A program made the position numbers and the translations under genes. DNA of 7,074 nucleotides, from positions 1 through 7,074 of the forward strand of contig DATHPP010000474.1 in NCBI GenBank assembly GCA_035483795.1. Direction: 5' to 3'. Below, piece after piece: positions 1 through 4,538 of this stretch (its first letter is position 1; every line of letters starts with the position of its first letter). This stretch comes from DASXMX01 sp035483795 (lineage in GTDB: Bacteria; Planctomycetota; Phycisphaerae; Tepidisphaerales; Tepidisphaeraceae). Under the pieces are notes generated by a model. It had not been told where the DNA came from. It saw only the letters and a list, made by a program, of their open reading frames with translations, and searched no databases.

Positions 1-767
1 TCGTTTAGATAAGGGAGGATTCTCGCTTCAAGCTCGCGGGCGTAAGTGTCGGCCCAGCGTGTGTGTTCCTCGAAAAGTCGTTTGCGGTCGTACGCCGGGT
101 GAAAATGGAGCGTGAACAGCAGATTGCTGGCCAGACGTGAATCGGGCTGGTTCGCCAGCGCCTGGCTCAAGATGGCGATCGCTCCATCGATGTCGCCACT
201 GCTGCGGAGTACATCCGCGAGGTTCCGCACCGACTCGCCAAAGCCGGGCCGAAGGGCAAGTGCGCGTCGGAGCGCTTCGGCCGCGGCATCGAGCTGACCG
301 GTCTCGTGAAGCGCCAAGCCCAGGTTGTTGAGGGCTTCGACCAGATCGGGCTGAAGCTCGATGGCCCTGGCGTAAGCGGCGATCGCATCGCCGAGCCGGC
401 CGGAAAAATAGCACGCGTTGCCCAGCAGGTTGTAAGCGGGAGCGAAGTCGGGCCGCAATGCAACTGCGCGGCGGCAGGAGTCGATAGCGGGAGCGGTCTG
501 GCCGCTCTGGAGCAGCGCGATCGCCAGGTTGACGTGCGCCTCAGCCATCTGCGGCCGCACAGAAATCGCCTTGCGATACGCCGCGATTGCATCGCCGACC
601 CGGTGCAGGTCCGTGAACAGGATTCCCAGGTCGTTCCACGCGTCGGCCAACGACGGATCCAGCTCGAGGGCCCGCCGGTAAAGCACCTCCGCCTCAGGCA
701 GCCGGCCGGCCTGATGTTGCGCGACGGCGGATTGATAGAGCGGGTGCGGGGTGAGGTCCGGCGTCAT
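1..767 (-). CDS. TPR protein, probable N-terminal part of a SPINDLY/OGT-like (GT41) glycosyltransferase, cut by the window
   Basis: The visible 255 residues begin at ATG 767 and are open to base 1, so the C-terminal part is missing. No signal peptide. Six exact 34-residue tetratricopeptide repeats run without gaps at residues 10-43, 44-77, 78-111, 112-145, 146-179 and 180-213. Each has the W/L/Y-x2-LG...Y, A8/G and A20 pattern and ends in a proline-turn (LELDPSLADA, ISVRPQMAEA, VALRPDFAPA, IELQPDLVEA). Immediately after come SNLLFTLHFHPAYDRKRLFE and EHTRWADTYA. In my knowledge this junction, [SN]LL[FY]-x-LH[FY]HP-x-YD...EH-x-RWA, is characteristic of bacterial SPINDLY-family proteins, where TPRs lead into an O-GlcNAc-transferase-like GT41 domain. 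The catalytic domain itself is outside the window, so the enzyme call is an inference; a TPR-only protein remains possible. Its ATG overlaps the propeller stop as ATGA and has no good Shine-Dalgarno of its own, so re-initiation from the propeller gene is likely. Confidence 0.82.
   Translation of the reverse strand, partial: MTPDLTPHPLYQSAVAQHQAGRLPEAEVLYRRALELDPSLADAWNDLGILFTDLHRVGDAIAAYRKAISVRPQMAEAHVNLAIALLQSGQTAPAIDSCRRAVALRPDFAPAYNLLGNACYFSGRLGDAIAAYARAIELQPDLVEALNNLGLALHETGQLDAAAEALRRALALRPGFGESVRNLADVLRSSGDIDGAIAILSQALANQPDSRLASNLLFTLHFHPAYDRKRLFEEHTRWADTYARELEARILPYLN
764..767 (-). other. Overlapping stop/start (ATGA) of propeller and TPR/GT41 genes
   Basis: The propeller TGA (766-764) and the TPR ATG (767-765) share bases as ATGA. 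The sequence just before (GCCGGACACCG) holds only a weak GGA, so translation of the TPR gene probably depends on ribosomes finishing the propeller gene. Confidence 0.85.
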
Positions 768-1909
768 CGGTGTCCGGCGCGGATGGGCTTGCCATTCTCG
801 AAATCGATCTCGATCAGCTTTTCGCTGGTTGGGATGCGGGCGACGACCTGGCGGGAGTCGGCGTCGATGACCGCGCCGCCGTCCGGATAAGCGTAATGGC
901 CGTCGATACCGAAGGTGATCCAGCCGGGATGCGGACGCTGGGCCGGATCGGCAAACAGCGGGATGCTGGCGGTCTGCCGGGGGGGAAGCGATGAGACATC
1001 GAACGCGTAGACAAGCCCATAAACGCCATCGACGAGCCAGACCTCCGCATGTCCGGGCCGAACGTTGATTCCATGGCTGGCCGTGCTGTGCGGCTTATGG
1101 GCGGGGGGCGTGACTTCGGCCACGCGATCGACCGGCGTGTGCGCCTCGACGCGCAAGATCATTTTGCCGCCCGAATGATCGGCGTCGATCTGCGCGATCT
1201 CAAAGCCCAGCAGGCCGTCCACGTTGGCGTAGAGGTATTTCTCATCGTCGCTGACCGCGAAGGGGCGAAGGCCCTTGGTAAAGGGACCGATCTTTCCCAG
1301 CACCTGATTGTTTTTCATGTCGGCGACATAGATGTAGGGAACCGTCAGCACCTCCATGTAGACGCGCGTGCCGGCGGGATTGATCCAGGTGTTGTGCGGC
1401 CCGATGTCGGCGATGGGATCGACCGCATAGCGCTTGCCGCGTTCGGTCTCGATCGTGGCGATCACGGAGCCGTCGGCGGCGTCGACCACTTTCCAGTCGC
1501 TCTCGTCGCGGAACGGGAGATAGAGCCGCTTGCCATCGGGAGTGGTCCAGAGGCTGTCGGCGTATTTGCCCAGTTTCTTCCGCCAGACGATGGAATCGGA
1601 GCCCAAATCGAGGCAAATCAACTCGTCGCGCGTATGCGATGTGACGTAGAGCCGGCCAAGCTGCGGACTGGCGGAGATGCCCTTGTAATCGCCGCTGCCG
1701 GGAACTGCGATCCTGCGAAGCAGCGTGTGCCCGTGATCGATGTCGTAAACGCTGATACCGGAGCGATCGGTGACGTAGAGACGCCGCTCGACGTCACCGC
1801 CCGCGCTGGAACTCATCCCTAAGACCAATGCACAGCACAGAGAGCACAGAGGACACAAAGACCACAGAGGAATTGTTGCGGAGAGTCGAAAAGGGCGACG
1901 CAAGCGCAT
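764..1909 (-). CDS. Secreted seven-bladed beta-propeller protein (YncE/YVTN-like)
   Basis: A 381-residue predicted secreted beta-propeller with no catalytic motif that I recognise. After an apparent signal peptide (1-36, basic MRLRRPFR, Cys-rich core ~13-31, SSA cleavage motif at 34-36) come seven repeats: about 43-67, 77-113, 120-154, 174-207, 217-255, 280-318 and 331-368. Typical blade strings are RRLYVTDRSGISVYDID, LGRLYVTSHTRDELICLDL, DGKRLYLPFRDESDWKVVD and AEVWLVDGVYGLVYAFDV; the fifth blade starts FAVSDDEKYLYANVDG. Conserved-looking loops are GPHNTWINPAG and ASHGINVRPG. Function unknown; YncE-type propellers are often ligand- or DNA-binding or companions of oxidoreductases. Start choice: ATG at 1909 has AGAGGG 8 bases upstream and gives a compact signal peptide. 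ATG at 1915 is too close to that site, and GTG at 1966 gives a long polar N-terminus. ATG at 1816 would remove the signal altogether. Its signal core is encoded by a 9-base tandem repeat. Its last bases overlap the TPR gene as ATGA. Confidence 0.85.
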   Translation of the reverse strand: MRLRRPFRLSATIPLWSLCPLCSLCCALVLGMSSSAGGDVERRLYVTDRSGISVYDIDHGHTLLRRIAVPGSGDYKGISASPQLGRLYVTSHTRDELICLDLGSDSIVWRKKLGKYADSLWTTPDGKRLYLPFRDESDWKVVDAADGSVIATIETERGKRYAVDPIADIGPHNTWINPAGTRVYMEVLTVPYIYVADMKNNQVLGKIGPFTKGLRPFAVSDDEKYLYANVDGLLGFEIAQIDADHSGGKMILRVEAHTPVDRVAEVTPPAHKPHSTASHGINVRPGHAEVWLVDGVYGLVYAFDVSSLPPRQTASIPLFADPAQRPHPGWITFGIDGHYAYPDGGAVIDADSRQVVARIPTSEKLIEIDFENGKPIRAGHR

Positions 1910-1955
1910 TTGCATTTCCCTCTGTGTAGTTTGTGTTCTCTGCCGTCTCTGTGCT
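1834..1955. repeat. Imperfect inverted repeat: two 38-bp arms built of 9-base CTCTGTG-type units
   Basis: The left arm (1834-1871) and right arm (1918-1955) are reverse complements at 30 of 38 positions, with a 46-base loop (1872-1917). Each arm is four tandem 9-base units. Read on the minus strand, the left arm gives CCTCTGTGG, TCTTTGTGT, CCTCTGTGC and TCTCTGTGC (1870 to 1835). Read on the plus strand, the right arm gives CCTCTGTGT, AGTTTGTGT, TCTCTGCCG and TCTCTGTGC (1919-1954). The composition is clearly unlike the surrounding coding sequence. Similar CTCTGTGTTCTCTGTGG-like strings are, to my recollection, scattered between genes in many planctomycete, verrucomicrobial and other environmental genomes. 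The element straddles the gap before the propeller gene and its first codons. Whether it is mobile is unknown; I see no target-site duplication. Confidence 0.85.
1918..1923 (-). promoter_or_regulatory. Ribosome-binding site of the propeller gene, located inside a repeat arm
   Basis: AGAGGG on the minus strand, 8 bases before ATG 1909 and only 2 bases before ATG 1915, which favours 1909 as the start. These bases are the end of the right repeat arm and are complementary to bases 1866-1871 of the left arm, the last pair being G.U, so the site may be paired in the mRNA. Confidence 0.6.
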
Positions 1956-1993
1956 TGTTTTTGCACGCCGGCCGGAGCAGTCGCACCGTCAGT

Positions 1994-3094
1994 TTATTTT
2001 TCGTCCAGCATTTTCGGGATCAGGTCCTCGAAATTTTCCCGGGCTTCGACGGTGCGGACGACGCCTTTTTTGTCGATGAGGAACATGGTGGGGATGCCGG
2101 TGATGCCATAGCCAGTGGCCAGGGGGTGCCAGCCGGCCGTCTTGGGATCGAACAGTTGAGGCCATGGCATATCCGGGTTGGATTTGAGGAAGGCATTGAG
2201 ATCGTCCCCGCTGTTGTCACAGGAGACGCCGAGCACTTCCAGGCCCTTGTCATGCCAGGTGGAATAGGCTTTCTTCACTCGGGGCAATTCCTCGCGACAG
2301 GGGCCGCACCAGGTGGCCCAGAAATCGACGAGGATGACTTTGCCTTTCCAGTCGGCGGTGGAGAAATCGCCACCGCCGTTCTTCGCGCCGGCGATCACCA
2401 GGGGCTTGTTCTCCAGCGAGCGGAGTTTGCGGGCGCCGGCGATCTGCTCCTTCATCTGTTCGGCCGCTGGGCTCTTCATGCCGGTGACGACGTCTTCGAT
2501 CTTCTGCGACAGCTCCGGATTGGAAGAGCCCATCTGGCTCATCCCCGCCAGAATCTGCGTGAGCTGGTTGTCGTTGGGGTTGTTGCGCGCCAGCGCCGAT
2601 GCCTCGGCGACCAGCTTTTCCTGGGCGGGGGCGTCGTTGTGAGCCATCAGCCAGTGGGCAAAGAGAAGCTGCTCCTTGGCGTTGAGGGCCTCAGTCGGAT
2701 CCTTGCCGGCGGCCTGTTTTTCCAGCTCGGCCGTCGCGTCCTGATCGCCAAAAAGAACCAGGAAGCTGGTCAACTGCGCCCTCATCTGGCGCCCCTGCTG
2801 CTGGGCGCCGGGTTCGTTGAGATTGCTCAGCTCCCCCGCCAACGAGATCAACTTTTTGAGGGCGGGCACGACCTTGGGCGCCGCCTCCTGGCGTTTCTGG
2901 GCATCGAGCAGCACGGAGGGATTAAGTTGCGACAGATCGGCGCCGGCAGACTGGATATCCTGGACGATTTGCTGCATCGACCGCTTGGCCGGCTGCGTCT
3001 GCGCCGGTGGATCGGCGGCCCGCAGGTCGGCGGCAATCGCGAAGGCCGCCAGCGACAGAATCAGAATCGGCAATTTGGCGCGGGTCCAGGTCAT
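1994..3094 (-). CDS. Secreted TlpA/ResA-like thioredoxin with long helical N-terminal region
   Basis: A 366-residue periplasmic thiol-disulfide protein. Residues 1-26 form a signal peptide (TRAK n-region, PILILSLAAFAIA core, cleavage plausible after LRA or AIA). Residues ~35-230 are charged, Ala/Leu/Gln-rich and almost certainly all-helical, with no motif I recognise; possibly a TPR-like solenoid. The C-terminal third (~235-366) is a thioredoxin fold of the TlpA/ResA class: VILVDFWATWCGPCREELP with active-site Cys263 and Cys266, the GLEVLGVSCD strand, and GIPTMFLID with the cis-proline at 335. A third cysteine, 292, lies in the GVSCD strand. The start is fixed by AAGGAG six bases upstream and by the signal peptide; the frame is open further upstream into the outer-membrane gene, but that extension is not protein-like. 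Family members reduce or oxidise extracytoplasmic thiols, for instance in cytochrome c maturation or copper-site assembly; the partner here is unknown. It follows the efflux channel gene by 97 bases, so it may or may not share its transcript. Confidence 0.92.
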   Translation of the reverse strand: MTWTRAKLPILILSLAAFAIAADLRAADPPAQTQPAKRSMQQIVQDIQSAGADLSQLNPSVLLDAQKRQEAAPKVVPALKKLISLAGELSNLNEPGAQQQGRQMRAQLTSFLVLFGDQDATAELEKQAAGKDPTEALNAKEQLLFAHWLMAHNDAPAQEKLVAEASALARNNPNDNQLTQILAGMSQMGSSNPELSQKIEDVVTGMKSPAAEQMKEQIAGARKLRSLENKPLVIAGAKNGGGDFSTADWKGKVILVDFWATWCGPCREELPRVKKAYSTWHDKGLEVLGVSCDNSGDDLNAFLKSNPDMPWPQLFDPKTAGWHPLATGYGITGIPTMFLIDKKGVVRTVEARENFEDLIPKMLDEK

Positions 3095-3100
3095 GGTCAG

Positions 3101-3106
3101 CTCCTT
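3101..3106 (-). promoter_or_regulatory. Ribosome-binding site deciding the thioredoxin start
   Basis: AAGGAG on the minus strand, 6 bases before ATG 3094. It selects this start over in-frame codons up to 3349, which lie inside the outer-membrane gene, and leaves a good signal peptide at the N-terminus. Confidence 0.85.
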
Positions 3107-3194
3107 ACGTTGGCAAGAATGCCGGCGGAACCCGCCGCCGCGCAGGACCGATGATACGCCCGCGAACGCAAAAGGACTACCTGAATCAAACGGC

Positions 3195-4538
3195 TCAATC
3201 GCTTGCATCCAGCGGACGGGCGAGGATCGATTCCAGGTCGGCCAGGCGCTTTTCGCGGGCGACGCGCAGCTCCGCCACCAGACGCCGGACCGAGAGCAGG
3301 GAGCGTTGGCTGTCCAGGAGATCCAGAAGCGAGGATTGCCCGGATTCATATGCCGAGCGGCTCAGCTCGACCATCCGAGCCAGCCGCGGAAGGATGACCT
3401 GATCGAACAGCGCAAGCTGTCGATCGGCGTCGCGAAGAGCGGAAATGTCCCCCACGAATCGTGCTCCCAGGTCGTTCTGTGTCTGGCGGCGCGCGGCTTC
3501 GGTCGAATGCAGGTTCGCCTCGGCCTGAGCGATGGCGGCGTCGATCGCCTCGTGACGCAGGAATGGAACCGTGACCGATCCCAGCAGCGATTGCGTCAGG
3601 CCCGCCAGGTCGGTTCCGGCGCTGAGGGAAAAGTCGGGGACATACTGGAGCTTGGCCAATTCGATGCTGCTGCCGCGGCCGCGGATTTCCGCGGCCATGG
3701 CCTTCAGCTCAGGATTCTCGCGCTGGGCCATCGCCAGCAGCTTGCCGTTGCTCTCAGATATGGGTCGGGTCGTGGGCAGCGCTGCGGGGGCGGCCAGCGC
3801 GACTTCGGGCGGGCGGCCCAGCAGCGCATTGAGCGCCGAGAGAAGTGCCGGGAGCTGTGCCTGCATGTTGGCGAGGTCGTTGCGCGAGAGGTCCAGCTCG
3901 TTACTGGCCTTGAGCAGGTCCTGCTGCCCGGCGGCGCCGGCGCGATTGCGCGCCTCGACGACCAGCACGCCCGTCGCCAGCAGCTCGGCGTTGGATTGCT
4001 CGATCCGAATCAGCTCGGCGTTCAGGGCGTAGGCGTACCACGCGTCCAGAACTTTGGCGCGCAGGTCGAACTTGGCCTGCGCGAAGCGGAGTCCCGCGGC
4101 ACGGGCATTTTCCAAGGCGCGCTGCGAAGCGACGGACAACTTCGTCGGCCACACGATGTCGGCCATCGGATCGTTCAACGCGGCCAATGTCGTGCGATCC
4201 GAGGACAACTGTCCCTTGGAAATGGTTGTACCTGCCGAGATTGTGAGATTCGTCGCTTGGGTGCCGTCCTGCGGGATTTGCTCGATGGCCGAGCGCCATT
4301 CCCAGTAACGCTGCTCGATGTCGGCGTTGGAAGCCAGGGCATAACGGACCAGGTCTTCGGGCGAGGGGTCCGGCGATAAGGGTGGAAGCTGACGTTTCTC
4401 GACCGGCTGCGTGAAAGCGGCGCCATTGTGCAAGGCCGCCTGGCGTTCCTCGCGCTCGCCGGCAGGGTGAACCGTGCAGCCGGTGAGGAAAAATGCCAAG
4501 CCCACGCAGAGTAGCCAGCGTTTGCGGCGCTCAATCAT
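3195..4538 (-). CDS. TolC/CusC-family outer-membrane efflux lipoprotein
   Basis: A 447-residue outer-membrane channel, the presumed exit duct for the CusA-type pump just upstream. The N-terminus is a lipoprotein signal: basic n-region (MIERRKRW), hydrophobic core and lipobox LTGC with the acylated Cys at 21; Thr follows, so no Asp +2 inner-membrane retention signal. Two outer-membrane-efflux repeats follow, roughly 60-245 and 265-440, rich in Ala/Leu/Gln helices. Family-typical pieces are the early SNADIEQRYWEWRSAIEQIPQ helix, NALLGRPPE closing the first repeat, YVPDFSLSAG opening the second strand region, and SAYESGQSSLLDLLDSQRSL near the end. Start chosen because GGGGAGGT sits 5 bases before this ATG and it gives an intact lipobox; longer in-frame upstream starts lie within the pump gene. 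It overlaps the pump gene by 8 bases, so translation is probably coupled. In E. coli the channel gene is first in cusCFBA, whereas here it follows the pump. Substrate follows only from the neighbour. Confidence 0.93.
   Translation of the reverse strand: MIERRKRWLLCVGLAFFLTGCTVHPAGEREERQAALHNGAAFTQPVEKRQLPPLSPDPSPEDLVRYALASNADIEQRYWEWRSAIEQIPQDGTQATNLTISAGTTISKGQLSSDRTTLAALNDPMADIVWPTKLSVASQRALENARAAGLRFAQAKFDLRAKVLDAWYAYALNAELIRIEQSNAELLATGVLVVEARNRAGAAGQQDLLKASNELDLSRNDLANMQAQLPALLSALNALLGRPPEVALAAPAALPTTRPISESNGKLLAMAQRENPELKAMAAEIRGRGSSIELAKLQYVPDFSLSAGTDLAGLTQSLLGSVTVPFLRHEAIDAAIAQAEANLHSTEAARRQTQNDLGARFVGDISALRDADRQLALFDQVILPRLARMVELSRSAYESGQSSLLDLLDSQRSLLSVRRLVAELRVAREKRLADLESILARPLDASD
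4531..4538 (-). other. Overlapping stop/start (ATGATTGA) of pump and channel genes
   Basis: The channel gene's ATG (4538-4536) precedes the pump gene's TGA (4533-4531) by two bases in another frame, giving an 8-base overlap. Such overlaps indicate one transcript and coupled translation, which fits two subunits of one export complex. Confidence 0.9.

Noticed and set aside
167..592. 141-codon minus-strand frame overlapping the TPR gene
   Set aside because: Arg/Ser/Pro-rich shadow in another frame. The true frame gives six perfect 34-residue TPRs and stays open to the window edge.
1964..1966. GTG at 1966 as start of the propeller gene
   Set aside because: Would add 19 polar residues before the signal-like segment and has no good ribosome-binding site; ATG 1909 has a well-spaced AGAGGG.
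1968..1975. CCGGCCGG palindrome after the thioredoxin stop, as an operator or terminator
   Set aside because: Eight bases only, with no loop and no T-run; expected by chance at this base composition.
3123..3137. GC hairpin (6-bp stem CGGCGG/CCGCCG, 3-base loop) between the channel and thioredoxin genes as a terminator
   Set aside because: Short stem with no run of T after it on the minus strand. GC-rich palindromes of this size arise by chance here.
1910..3154. 414-codon plus-strand frame opposite the thioredoxin gene, starting with a signal-peptide-like MHFPLCSLCSLPSLCLFL
   Set aside because: The leader-like start is just the other repeat arm read in the opposite direction, and the rest mirrors the thioredoxin gene. 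No ribosome-binding site and no recognisable domain.
3095..3194. Possible promoter in the gap before the thioredoxin gene: minus-strand TATCAT at 3156-3151 with TAGTCC 17 bases upstream
   Set aside because: The -10 resembles a sigma-70 box at 5 of 6 bases, but the -35 matches poorly. In a 97-base gap and a group whose promoters differ from E. coli, this is not enough to call.
2817..4379. 520-codon plus-strand frame across the thioredoxin and channel genes
   Set aside because: Crosses two well-supported minus-strand genes and the gap between them. Arg/Gln-rich antisense translation without motifs.
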